This document shows positions 12,782-20,920 of a stretch of 36,403 nt of DNA, piece by piece. The stretch is taken from positions 1 to 36,403 of the forward strand of contig JBBQKG010000030.1 in NCBI GenBank assembly GCA_038326655.1. The letters are read 5' to 3'. The notes beneath the pieces were generated by a model. The model did no database searches, was not told where the DNA came from, and saw only the letters and a list, made by a program, of their open reading frames with translations. The stretch comes from JBBQKG01 sp038326655 (GTDB lineage: Bacteria > Actinomycetota > Thermoleophilia > Solirubrobacterales > JBBDJG01). Position 1 is the first letter of the stretch; each line of letters starts with the position of its first letter. A program made the translations under genes and the position numbers.

Positions 12782-15121
12782 TTGCAGCTACCTAGGGACA
12801 ATCCAGGGGCTTCGCGCGACCACGAAGCCGGCGAATGGGTAGCCCGGCTCTGTCGCGCGACGCGGGAGACACTAGACGCGGAACGTGTGATCGCGTGGCT
12901 CTACGACGCCCCCGCGCAGGCCGTCACGCCCTACGCGACCAATGCTCCCGGCGAGCCCGGCCTGCTCGAGGCCTGGGCCGAGACGCCGCTCGACACGCTG
13001 CCGTTTGCCTGCACCGTGCTGCTCGAGTCTCGACCCGTCGAGATCGAGGACGCGCAGGACGACGAGCGTGTGCCGGCCGAGCTGGCAGCCGAGCTGGGCC
13101 TCACCTCCGTGCGCTTTGAGCCGCTGCTCGCGGGAACCCCGGTCGGGATGGTTTCGATCGAGCCCGCCGAGGCGGCCGCCGGGCCGGAGCTCCATTCGCT
13201 GCTGCCACTCCTCGCGGGCGCGCTCGGCCGAGTCGCAAGCAGACATGAGTCCGGTCGCGAGCGCCACGAGGCCGAGTTCCTGCTGGAGCTCACCCAGGCG
13301 GCCGACAGCGCCGGCTCGATCGATGCGATGCTGGCCACGATCTGCGAGCGCGTGGCGGCCGCGACGGGCGCTCGCCGCGCCACGATCTTCCTGCTCGAGC
13401 GCGGTCGCCTGACCGTCCGCGCGTCTCGTGATCGAGACGGCTCCTACGACCAGGGCACGTGGGCGCGCCTGCAGGCAGAGCCTCCGCCGCCGCTCGTTGA
13501 GGCGGCAATCCAGTCCGGCCGCCCGGCCGTGGCGCGTGACCCGGCGTCCCCCCTGCTGCCCGAGTCCTGGTCGCGCTCGCTCGGCGTCGAATCGGCGGTC
13601 GCGGTGCCGCTCCTGTCCAGTGACCGCACGGTCGGCGCGCTGGTCCTGGACGACACGACGCCCGGCCATCTCTCCCCCGAGCAGGTCCGCCTCGCCGAAG
13701 CCGCCGCCCGGCATGTCGCCGGCCCGGTCGACCAGGCGCTCGTGAATGACGAGCGAACCGCGCACCTGCGCGCCGCGACCGCGATCCGCCGGCTGCTCCA
13801 AGAGGGCGCGGGCGCGGCCTCCGTGCGCGAGGCCGGCGAGGTGCTCGCCCGCATCACGCGCGACGCGCTCGGCGCCGAGCGCGCGACGCTCCTGCTCCAG
13901 AACGAGAACGACGAGATCGAGCACGTGATCTCGGTCGGGGAAGACGGCGAGTTCGACCGGATCCTCAGGGATCGAATCGGCCGCGCGCCGGCGCGCGAGT
14001 TCAGGATCTGGCGGCTGACCACGCGCCAGCCGAAGCCGATCTTCGTCGAAAACGCGCGCGCCAGCCGGCTGATCCCGCCCGAGCTGGTGGAGGACCTCCA
14101 GCTCCAGAGCTATGTCGCCGTGCCGCTGCTCTCCGCGAGCCGCCCACTCGGCCTCGTGCTCTGCAGCCACTCACGCGCGCCGCGCCGGTGGAGCCCCGAG
14201 GAGCGCCAGCTCGTCACGCAGATCGCACTCGAGGGATCGCTCGTGGTCGAGAACGCGGTGCTCAGGGCGACGGAGCAGGCGCGGCTCGACCGCATGACCC
14301 ATCAGGCCTTTCACGACACGCTCACGAAGCTGCCCAACCGCGCACTGTTCTCCGACCGCCTCCAGCACGCGCTCGACCGCATGACCCGCCGCCAGGAGTC
14401 GATCGCGGTGTTGTTCCTGGACCTCGACGAGTTCAAGCCCGTCAACGACTCGTTCGGCCACGATGCCGGTGACCGGCTGCTGATCTCCGTCGGGCGCCGC
14501 CTGCAGAACTGCCTTCGCCCGGAGGACACGGTTGCACGCATCGGCGGCGATGAGTTCACGGTGCTGCTCGAGGACATAACCGACGTGCGCTACGCGATCC
14601 TCGTGGCCGAGCGGATCGCGGAGGCGTTCAGCGAGCCGTTCCAACTCGACGCCCAGGAGACCTCGATCACCGCCAGCATCGGGATCGCCGTGGGCACCGG
14701 TCGCGAATCGACGCCAGACGAGCTCGTGCGCAACTCGGACCGCGCGATGTACGCGGCCAAGCGAAGCGGCAAGGCGCGCTTCGTCGTGTTCCACGACGGC
14801 ATGTCCGCAAACGGCGCGGCCGGGGAGCCGGAGGCGCCCGCGGAGGCGCTGGCGGAGGCGCTGGAGCCCGAGGCCGGTGAGGCGCTCGCGCCCGACGAGG
14901 CGCCGGAGGCCGGGGACGCCGTAGAGGCCGAGCCGGCCGCCGGGATCGAGCCGGAGGCCGACGAGCTGGTAGAGATCGAGATCCATCGAGAGTCCGGCGA
15001 GGAGGAGGCGGGGCAGGCCGACAGCACCGACAACGGCGCGGCGCCCGAGACCGAGCCCGGCTTTGCCTCGACGCTCAGCGAGGCCCGCCGGCGGCGGCGG
15101 CGCCGCCTTCCGCCCAGATAG
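12782..15121 (+). CDS. Diguanylate cyclase with three GAF domains
   Basis: 779 residues from TTG at 12782. Three GAF-type sensor modules appear to occupy about residues 10-145, 155-320 and 330-495. A helical linker and a GGDEF domain follow (about 505-665). The active motif is R-I-G-G-D-E-F, with F-L-D-L-D-E-F-K-P-V-N-D as metal-binding strand. The product would be cyclic di-GMP made from two GTP. R-P-E-D stands exactly five residues before GGDEF, so the RxxD inhibitory I-site is intact. No TM helix or signal peptide is seen, so it is a cytosolic sensor. The last 100 residues are an Ala/Glu/Pro-rich acidic tail ending in a run of arginines, an unusual addition. The signal sensed is unknown. 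Confidence 0.87.
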   Translation: MQLPRDNPGASRDHEAGEWVARLCRATRETLDAERVIAWLYDAPAQAVTPYATNAPGEPGLLEAWAETPLDTLPFACTVLLESRPVEIEDAQDDERVPAELAAELGLTSVRFEPLLAGTPVGMVSIEPAEAAAGPELHSLLPLLAGALGRVASRHESGRERHEAEFLLELTQAADSAGSIDAMLATICERVAAATGARRATIFLLERGRLTVRASRDRDGSYDQGTWARLQAEPPPPLVEAAIQSGRPAVARDPASPLLPESWSRSLGVESAVAVPLLSSDRTVGALVLDDTTPGHLSPEQVRLAEAAARHVAGPVDQALVNDERTAHLRAATAIRRLLQEGAGAASVREAGEVLARITRDALGAERATLLLQNENDEIEHVISVGEDGEFDRILRDRIGRAPAREFRIWRLTTRQPKPIFVENARASRLIPPELVEDLQLQSYVAVPLLSASRPLGLVLCSHSRAPRRWSPEERQLVTQIALEGSLVVENAVLRATEQARLDRMTHQAFHDTLTKLPNRALFSDRLQHALDRMTRRQESIAVLFLDLDEFKPVNDSFGHDAGDRLLISVGRRLQNCLRPEDTVARIGGDEFTVLLEDITDVRYAILVAERIAEAFSEPFQLDAQETSITASIGIAVGTGRESTPDELVRNSDRAMYAAKRSGKARFVVFHDGMSANGAAGEPEAPAEALAEALEPEAGEALAPDEAPEAGDAVEAEPAAGIEPEADELVEIEIHRESGEEEAGQADSTDNGAAPETEPGFASTLSEARRRRRRRLPPR

Positions 15122-15156
15122 GCCCCCGGACCGTCCCTCCGGTCACCCCCAGCGGC

Positions 15157-15162
15157 TAGGCT
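15157..15162 (+). promoter_or_regulatory. TAGGCT -10 box, probable leaderless start
   Basis: TAGGCT ends 6 nt before the ATG at 15169, so the predicted RNA start is at the A of the start codon. There is no Shine-Dalgarno sequence in the gap. Confidence 0.45.
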
Positions 15163-15168
15163 GGGCCG

Positions 15169-15924
15169 ATGCGGAACGTGCTGATCGCATGCGCGGTTTC
15201 GACTGCGGCCGCACTCGCGGTGGTCCCGGCGGCGACAGCCGTCACGACGCAGTCGGTCGAGTTCCACGGCAAGTACTCCAAGCGCGACCGCCACAAGACC
15301 CGCGGTGGGCTCTCGCTGCGGACGACCTTCTCGATCACCGACCCGTCCGCGCCCGCGCCGTTGCAGCTCGCGCGCACGTTGCTCCGGTTCCCCAAGGGGG
15401 CGGTGCTCAACGGGCGCTTCTTTCCGAAGTGCAGCCTCGCCGTGCTCCAGACGAAGGGGCCGCGCGGATGTCCAAAGGGGTCGAAGCTCGGCGGCGGCGT
15501 CGCCAGGGGGGCGGCGCCCCCGATCGTCGCAAGCGTGAACGCGAAGGTGACGCTCTTCAACGGACCCACCGTCGGCGGGAACCCGCAGCTGATCATCTAC
15601 TCGCTGCCCGACCTCGGCCCGGTGCTCGTCATGTCTGGCGTGCTGAAGCCCGATCGCAGCGGCAACTACGGCTACCAGCTCACGGTCGACGTGCCTCCGA
15701 TCAAGACGCTGCCGAGCGCGCCGGACGCGTCCGTGACCTTCTTCGACGCGACGGTCGAGGACGCGACGGTCAAGCGCCGCCACCGCACGATCCACTACAT
15801 CGACTCGCCCGTGCTCTGCAACGGGACCTACTTCCTCCTCGACGGCGCATTCACGTACGCGAACGGCGTGAGGAACGACCTCTTCGAGCGGTTCACGCTC
15901 AACGGCGGCCCGCGCTGTCCCTGA
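15169..15924 (+). CDS. Secreted protein of unknown function, 251 residues
   Basis: I do not recognise a family by motif. A classical signal peptide (M-R-N-V-L-I-A-C-A-V...V-P-A-A-T-A, cleavage after about residue 24) precedes an all-beta-looking region. It carries L-S-L-R-T-T-F-S-I-T-D-P and four cysteines that could form two disulfides (F-F-P-K-C-S, R-G-C-P-K-G, V-L-C-N-G-T, P-R-C-P). The basic R-H-R near residue 205 and the absence of a TM anchor suggest release outside the membrane. It lies between the cyclase and a phosphoesterase with its own -10 box, so there is no operon evidence for its role. Confidence 0.8.
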   Translation: MRNVLIACAVSTAAALAVVPAATAVTTQSVEFHGKYSKRDRHKTRGGLSLRTTFSITDPSAPAPLQLARTLLRFPKGAVLNGRFFPKCSLAVLQTKGPRGCPKGSKLGGGVARGAAPPIVASVNAKVTLFNGPTVGGNPQLIIYSLPDLGPVLVMSGVLKPDRSGNYGYQLTVDVPPIKTLPSAPDASVTFFDATVEDATVKRRHRTIHYIDSPVLCNGTYFLLDGAFTYANGVRNDLFERFTLNGGPRCP

Positions 15925-15993
15925 CTGGCTAGTGTGAGGCCTGAGGGCGCCCGCCCCCGGCGCGCGCCGAGCGGTGCGTCAGGATTTGGCGCT

Positions 15994-16737
15994 TTGCGCG
16001 TAGCGATCATCTCCGACATCCACAGCAACCTCCCTGCACTCGAGGCGGTGCTTGCGGCCGTGCGTCGCGAGCAGCCCGACGAGATCTGGTGCCTCGGCGA
16101 CATCGTCGGCTACGGAGCCGACCCGGATGCGTGCACGGCGATCGTCGGCGACGCGGTCGCGCGCTGCCTCGCCGGCAACCACGACCTCGTGGTGCGAGGC
16201 GACATCGACATCGGCTACTTCGCGATGAGCGCCGGCGCTGCCGCGCGCTGGACGGTCAAGGTGATCAACGACGAGACCAGGGAGTTCCTGCTTCCCCTGT
16301 CTCCGCTCGGCGAGGCCGCCGGCGTGGGCCTCTACCACGCGAGCCCCCGGGACCCGGTGTGGGAGTACGTGCTGTCGGTGCGCCAGGCGGCCGACTGCCT
16401 GAAGGTGCAGCGCCAGCGCGTCGCGCTGATCGGGCACTCGCACGTGGCGTGTTACTTCAGCCGTGCCAACGGCGACGCCCCGATCGAGGAGACCGTGGGC
16501 GAGCAGGCCCTGGACGAGACAACCCTCGACCTCGCGGAGGGCCGCTGGCTGGTGAACCCGGGCAGCGTGGGCCAGCCCCGCGATGGCGATCCGCGCGCGG
16601 CGTGGATGATGCTCGACACCGATTCCTGGACGGCGGTCTTCCACCGCGTCGAGTATCCGGTCGAGACAGCGGCGAAGGCGATCGTCGACGCGGGCCTGCC
16701 GCGACAACTGGCCGATCGCCTGTTCAGCGGTCAATGA
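15994..16737 (+). CDS. Calcineurin-like metallophosphoesterase, YfcE/MJ0936 type
   Basis: 247 residues from TTG. The dinuclear metal motifs are in order: S-D-I-H-S-N at the N-terminus, L-G-D-I-V-G-Y-G near 35, G-N-H-D near 67, and I-G-H-S-H near 150. N-P-G-S-V-G-Q-P-R near 190 is a subfamily mark. Enzymes of this group hydrolyse phosphodiesters, but the substrate is not predictable. The TTG start is preferred because the metal-binding strand begins right after it (M-R-V-A-I-I-S-D) and AGGA lies 9 nt upstream. A GTG at 15934 in the same frame would add 20 residues of low-complexity sequence with no ribosome site. Confidence 0.83.
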   Translation: MRVAIISDIHSNLPALEAVLAAVRREQPDEIWCLGDIVGYGADPDACTAIVGDAVARCLAGNHDLVVRGDIDIGYFAMSAGAAARWTVKVINDETREFLLPLSPLGEAAGVGLYHASPRDPVWEYVLSVRQAADCLKVQRQRVALIGHSHVACYFSRANGDAPIEETVGEQALDETTLDLAEGRWLVNPGSVGQPRDGDPRAAWMMLDTDSWTAVFHRVEYPVETAAKAIVDAGLPRQLADRLFSGQ

Positions 16738-16754
16738 TGGCGCGCGTACGCGTC

Positions 16755-16760
16755 TAGACT
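16755..16760 (+). promoter_or_regulatory. TAGACT -10 box before the lipoprotein gene
   Basis: TAGACT is the same hexamer as at 12381 and (minus strand) 32302. It ends 11 nt before ATG 16772. The expected RNA start leaves a leader of about 4-5 nt. Confidence 0.42.
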
Positions 16761-16771
16761 TGCGCTGTCCG

Positions 16772-17326
16772 ATGCTTTCTCTGCGTGCATCGCGACCGAG
16801 GGTGCTCCCGGCGCTGATGATTGCGCTCGGCGTCACGACCGCGATCCTGATCGGATGCGGAAACGACTCTTCCGGCAAGGGCAGGCTCCTGTCGGCGCAA
16901 GAGTCGAGCAACCTGCAGGACACGCTCACCCGGGTCCAGCAGGACGTCGCGGCGAAGAACTGCACGGCCGCGGCGCAGGAGGTGACGGCGTTCCAGCAAG
17001 ATGTCGACTCGATCCGCCGCTTGAACCGGAGACTCCGCAGCGCGCTGCGCGCGAGCTCGCGACGGCTCGAGACGCTCGTGACCGACAACTGCCAATCCGC
17101 CCCGGCGGCCCCGGTGCAGACACAGACGCAGACGACGCCGACCGACACCGGGACAACCGGTCCCTCCGGCAAGGTAAAGAAGGAGAAGAAGCCCAAATCC
17201 GAGAAGCCGCCGAAGGACACGACCCCGCCGGGCCAGGACGGCCAGCCGCCGCCCGGCCAGCAGAACGGAGGAGGCGGGGCGGGGGTTCCCGGCGAATCCG
17301 GCGGGGATGGAACCGGGTCTCCATGA
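16772..17326 (+). CDS. Predicted lipoprotein with disordered tail
   Basis: 184 residues. A basic N-terminus, a hydrophobic stretch and the lipobox L26-I-G-C29 mark a lipid-anchored exported protein. Residues about 40-105 look like a helical pair (Q-D-T-L-T-R-V-Q-Q-D-V-A...R-R-L-N-R-R-L-R-S-A-L) with two Cys that may pair. The rest is a Thr/Pro/Gly/Lys-rich tail typical of a cell-wall-spanning spacer. An in-frame TTG at 16760 is a poorer start because it lies inside the -10 box. The gene ends 28 nt before the kinase gene, so the two are probably co-transcribed. The protein could be an external partner of the kinase; that is inference from position only. Confidence 0.75.
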   Translation: MLSLRASRPRVLPALMIALGVTTAILIGCGNDSSGKGRLLSAQESSNLQDTLTRVQQDVAAKNCTAAAQEVTAFQQDVDSIRRLNRRLRSALRASSRRLETLVTDNCQSAPAAPVQTQTQTTPTDTGTTGPSGKVKKEKKPKSEKPPKDTTPPGQDGQPPPGQQNGGGGAGVPGESGGDGTGSP

Positions 17327-17354
17327 TCGTGTACAGAATCGAGAAGGAACCCCG

Positions 17355-18578
17355 ATGGCAGTGCTAGGCATCGAAATCGCAGGCCGTTACCGGCTCGACC
17401 GCAGGCTCGGCGCCGGCGGCATGTCAACCGTCTACATGGGCCTCGACCGCGTGCTCGAGCGCCCGGTGGCGATCAAGCTGCTGGCCGAGCACCTGGCCGA
17501 GGACGAGGGCTTCGTCGCCCGGTTCCGCCGCGAGGCGCTCGCTGCCGCACGGCTCGTGCACCCGAACGTCGTCCAGGTCTACGACTCGGGCTTCGACCCC
17601 GAAGCCCATCGCCACTACATCGTGATGGAGTACGTCGAGGGTCAGACGTTCGCCCAGGTCCTGCGCGAGCGCGGCCGCCTCCCGGTCGGCGAGGCGGTCG
17701 AGATCGTCTCCCAGGCCTGCGAAGGGCTCGAGTATGCCCACCGCCACTCCGTGATTCACCGGGACGTCAAGCCGGGCAACCTGCTGATCAACCCGGACGG
17801 GCTCGTCAAGCTGGCCGACTTCGGGATCGCGAAGGCAGCCGAGGACTCGAAGATCACGCAGATCGGCTCGGTGCTCGGCACCGCCGCATACATCTCCCCC
17901 GAGCGCGCCCGCGGGGAGGACGCGACCCTCGCCTCGGATGTCTACTCGATCGGCGTCGTGCTCTACCAGGCGCTCGCCGGCCGCGTGCCCTACGAGACCG
18001 GGTCGCTGACCGAGCTGGCGCTTCGCCAGCAGGAGGCCGAACCCGAGCCACTCGCGCTGGTCAACCCGGAGGTCGGCCCGGAGCTCAGCCGCGCCGTCGC
18101 GCGCAGCCTCGCCGCAGACCTTGCCGAGCGCTACGGCAGCGCCCGCGAGCTGAGATCGGCGATCCAGGAGGCGCTACGCGGCCGCGACTCGGCCGCGACA
18201 ATGGTTTTGGAGGCAGCCGCCGCGGAGCGCCGCGACGCGACCGCGGCGACGCAGCTTGCGTCCGCGGGTGCAACCGATCAAACGCGCGTGATGCAGCGGC
18301 CGGCGCCGGCGCCTGCGCCTGCGCCCCTCCCCAGGCGCGAGCGCGTCCGCGCCCAGCGCCCCGCGCGGCCGATCAAGCCCCGCCGCCGCAGGGGCCGCTT
18401 CACGCGCTTCATGGCGATGCTGTTCCTCTTCATGCTGATCGTGACGGTGGTGGCCGCGTTCGTGGTGCTGAACCTCGACAGCTCCGACGGCCGGCACTTC
18501 GAGCACGTCATGCGCAACCGCGTGCAGGATCAGATCGACGGCATCCGCGCCGTGATCGACAAGGCCACGAGCAAATAG
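17355..18578 (+). CDS. Membrane Ser/Thr protein kinase, PknB-like without PASTA
   Basis: 407 residues. The Hanks-type kinase domain spans about 10-270: glycine loop G-A-G-G-M-S-T-V-Y, K41 in V-A-I-K, catalytic H-R-D-V-K-P-G-N (D137), D-F-G-I-A-K, and the A-A-Y-I-S-P-E-R activation-segment end. A Pro/Ala and Arg-rich juxtamembrane linker (about 315-350) follows, then one TM helix (about 350-375) and a short extracellular end of about 30 residues. There are no PASTA repeats, so it is unlikely to bind peptidoglycan as PknB does. ATG 17355 is chosen because GAAGGA lies 7-8 nt upstream. It ends 6 nt from convergent gpmI, with no clear terminator between. Confidence 0.92.
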   Translation: MAVLGIEIAGRYRLDRRLGAGGMSTVYMGLDRVLERPVAIKLLAEHLAEDEGFVARFRREALAAARLVHPNVVQVYDSGFDPEAHRHYIVMEYVEGQTFAQVLRERGRLPVGEAVEIVSQACEGLEYAHRHSVIHRDVKPGNLLINPDGLVKLADFGIAKAAEDSKITQIGSVLGTAAYISPERARGEDATLASDVYSIGVVLYQALAGRVPYETGSLTELALRQQEAEPEPLALVNPEVGPELSRAVARSLAADLAERYGSARELRSAIQEALRGRDSAATMVLEAAAAERRDATAATQLASAGATDQTRVMQRPAPAPAPAPLPRRERVRAQRPARPIKPRRRRGRFTRFMAMLFLFMLIVTVVAAFVVLNLDSSDGRHFEHVMRNRVQDQIDGIRAVIDKATSK

Positions 18579-18584
18579 GCTGAA

Positions 18585-20162
18585 CTAGGTCGAGTCGATC
18601 AGGCCGTGCCCTCGCATCGGCTCTGGAATGGGGATTCCGAGCAGCTCGAGGGCAGTCGGGGCGATGTCCGCCAGCACTCCTCGGTCGCGCAGGGGAAGGC
18701 CCTTCACGGTCACCACGAGCGGCACCGGATTGGTCGAGTGCGCGGTGTTCGGGCTGCCGTCGGGCTCGAGCATGTCGTCGGCGTTGCCGTGATCGGCGGT
18801 CACGAACAGCGCCCCGCCGGTCGAGCGGACGGCCTCGATCACCTCGGCGAGACAGCGGTCGACCGTCTCCACCGCGCGCGTCGCTGCGGGGATGCTGCCG
18901 GTATGGCCCACCATGTCGGCGTTTGCGAAGTTGATCACCCCGAAGCGGAACGGCCGCTCCTCGGCAGCGGCGTCGCGCCAGGTCGAAGCGAACGCTGTCG
19001 CAGCTTCCGGAGCGCTCATCTCGGGCTTGTGGTCGTAGGTCGGAACGTCGCGCGGCGAGGGCACCAGCCGGCGCTCCTCCCCCGCGTACTGATCCTCCAC
19101 GCCGCCGTTGAAGAAATAGGTGACGTGGGCGTACTTCTCGGTCTCGGCGACGTGTAGCTGGCGGTCGCCGCGTTCGGCCAGCAGGGCGGCGATCGTGGTG
19201 CTCGGCCGGGCGGCCGGGAAGGCGGCCGGATAGGACCAGTGCTCCTGGTAGACCGTCATCGTCGTGATCCGCACGGGCGGGGCGTTGCCCCGGTCGAACT
19301 CGTCGAAGTCGGGCTCGCCCATCGCCGCGACGATCTGCCGCATGCGGTCGGGCCGGAAATTGAACGTCAGGACGCTGTCGCCGGCGCGCACCGTGGGCGG
19401 GTCGCCGATCACGGTCGGCAGGATAAATTCGTCGGTCTCGTCGCGTCCGTAGGCCGCGTGCACCGCCTCCTGAGCGCCGGCGGCGCGCAGGCCCTGGCCG
19501 TGCACGATCGCGTCGTAGGCGCGCTTCGTGCGGTCCCATCGATGGTCGCGGTCCATGCCCCAGTAGCGCCCCGTGACGGTCCCGATCCGCGCGTCCACGC
19601 CGGCCTCGCGCGCCCGCTCGAGCCGGCGCTCGGCCTCCGCCAGGTATCCGGGCGAAGCGGTGGGCGGCGTGTCCCGCCCGTCGGTGAGGGCATGGAGCAC
19701 CAGCTCCGGCACCCTCTCACGCGCGGCCAGGTCGATGCACGCGTACAGGTGTGTGAGGCTCGAATGGACGCCCCCGGCCGATACGAGCCCGACCAGGTGC
19801 AGCCGGCCGGTGCCCTCTCGTGCGCTCGCGCATGCCGCCCGGAGCGCCTCGTTCTCGAAAAAGCTGCCGCCGGCGATCGCATCGTCGATGCGGGCGAGGT
19901 CCTGCTTGACGACCGTCCCTGCGCCGAGGTTGAGATGCCCGACCTCGGAGTTGCCCATCTGCCCAGGGGGCAGGCCAACCGCCTCGCCGCTGGCCTGCAG
20001 CTGCGTATGGGGATAGTCGTCCCAGAGCGCGTCGAAGACCGGTGTGGAAGCGAGCGACACGGCGTTGCCCGGCCCGGGAGGCGCGAGTCCCCAGCCGTCG
20101 AGCACGACCAGCGCGACCGACGGCACCGGCAGGTCGGCCGTGGTCAGAGGCGGATCGCTCAC
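18585..20162 (-). CDS. gpmI: 2,3-bisphosphoglycerate-independent phosphoglycerate mutase
   Basis: 525 residues, the normal size. It converts 3-phosphoglycerate to 2-phosphoglycerate through a phosphoserine and two Mn2+. The alkaline-phosphatase-like start V-A-L-V-V-L-D-G-W-G is followed by G-Q-M-G-N-S-E-V-G-H-L-N-L-G-A-G with the nucleophile Ser. Later motifs include L-H-A-L-T-D-G-R-D-T, R-Y-W-G-M-D-R-D-H-R-W and V-T-A-D-H-G-N-A-D-D-M. The GTG start overlaps the tpiA stop by 4 nt (GTGA). It is the last gene of the glycolytic operon. Confidence 0.96.
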   Translation of the reverse strand: MSDPPLTTADLPVPSVALVVLDGWGLAPPGPGNAVSLASTPVFDALWDDYPHTQLQASGEAVGLPPGQMGNSEVGHLNLGAGTVVKQDLARIDDAIAGGSFFENEALRAACASAREGTGRLHLVGLVSAGGVHSSLTHLYACIDLAARERVPELVLHALTDGRDTPPTASPGYLAEAERRLERAREAGVDARIGTVTGRYWGMDRDHRWDRTKRAYDAIVHGQGLRAAGAQEAVHAAYGRDETDEFILPTVIGDPPTVRAGDSVLTFNFRPDRMRQIVAAMGEPDFDEFDRGNAPPVRITTMTVYQEHWSYPAAFPAARPSTTIAALLAERGDRQLHVAETEKYAHVTYFFNGGVEDQYAGEERRLVPSPRDVPTYDHKPEMSAPEAATAFASTWRDAAAEERPFRFGVINFANADMVGHTGSIPAATRAVETVDRCLAEVIEAVRSTGGALFVTADHGNADDMLEPDGSPNTAHSTNPVPLVVTVKGLPLRDRGVLADIAPTALELLGIPIPEPMRGHGLIDST

Positions 20163-20920
20163 CGCGGCGCGGCGGCGACGATCCCCGCGAAGTCGCCCGG
20201 GTCGAGGCTCGCGCCGCCGACGAGGCCGCCGTCGATGTCCGGCTGTGCGAGCAGCTCCTCAGCGTTGCCCGGGTTCATGCTGCCGCCATAGAGAACCCGG
20301 ATCTCAGCCGCCGCCTCACGCGACCGGTCACCGAGCAGCGCCCGCACGAATGCGATCGCGTCCTGGGCCTGCGCCGGCGTGGCCGTGTTGCCGGTCCCGA
20401 TCGCCCAGATCGGCTCGTAGGCGACCACGATTCCGGCCAGGTGATCTTCCGGCACCTCGGCGAGGTCGACCTGGACCTGCTGGCGAAGCTTTCGCTCTGT
20501 CTCCCCCGCCTCGCGCTCCTCTTCGGTCTCCCCCACGCACAGGATCGGAAGCAGACCGGCCTGCAGCGCGGCGGGGACCTTGCGCTGGAGCCCGGCATCG
20601 GTCTCGCCGAATAGCTGGCGGCGCTCGGAGTGCCCCAGCACGACCGCCTCGACGCCGAGCTCCTCGAGCATCGACGCGGAGACCTCACCGGTGAACGCGC
20701 CCGCGGCCGCATGGTGCATGTTCTGCGCCCCGATCCGCACGGGCGTGCCGGCGGTCCGCTCGGCGACCGTCCGCAGGGCCGTGAACGCCGGGCAGATCAC
20801 GACCTCCACGTCCGGCCGGCCCCCGGCGCCGGGGAGGAACTCGTCGAGGAACGCCGCGGCCTCGGCGTTGGTCTTGTGCATCTTCCAATTGGCCGCGACG
20901 AGCGGCGTACGGTCGCTCAT
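20159..20920 (-). CDS. tpiA: Triosephosphate isomerase
   Basis: 253 residues, a complete TIM barrel that interconverts dihydroxyacetone phosphate and glyceraldehyde-3-phosphate. The catalytic residues are visible: Lys in A-N-W-K-M-H-K, His in L-G-H-S-E-R-R, and Glu in A-Y-E-P-I-W-A-I-G-T-G, with the phosphate-gripping Y-G-G-S-M. ATG overlaps the pgk stop (ATGA), with GGAGG just upstream inside pgk. It sits third in gap-pgk-tpiA-gpmI. Confidence 0.97.
   Translation of the reverse strand: MSDRTPLVAANWKMHKTNAEAAAFLDEFLPGAGGRPDVEVVICPAFTALRTVAERTAGTPVRIGAQNMHHAAAGAFTGEVSASMLEELGVEAVVLGHSERRQLFGETDAGLQRKVPAALQAGLLPILCVGETEEEREAGETERKLRQQVQVDLAEVPEDHLAGIVVAYEPIWAIGTGNTATPAQAQDAIAFVRALLGDRSREAAAEIRVLYGGSMNPGNAEELLAQPDIDGGLVGGASLDPGDFAGIVAAAPR

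Noticed and set aside
14920..15118. Repetitive GAGGCG-type sequence as a tandem DNA repeat
   Set aside because: The periodicity comes from Ala/Glu codons in an open frame. No fixed repeat unit is seen.
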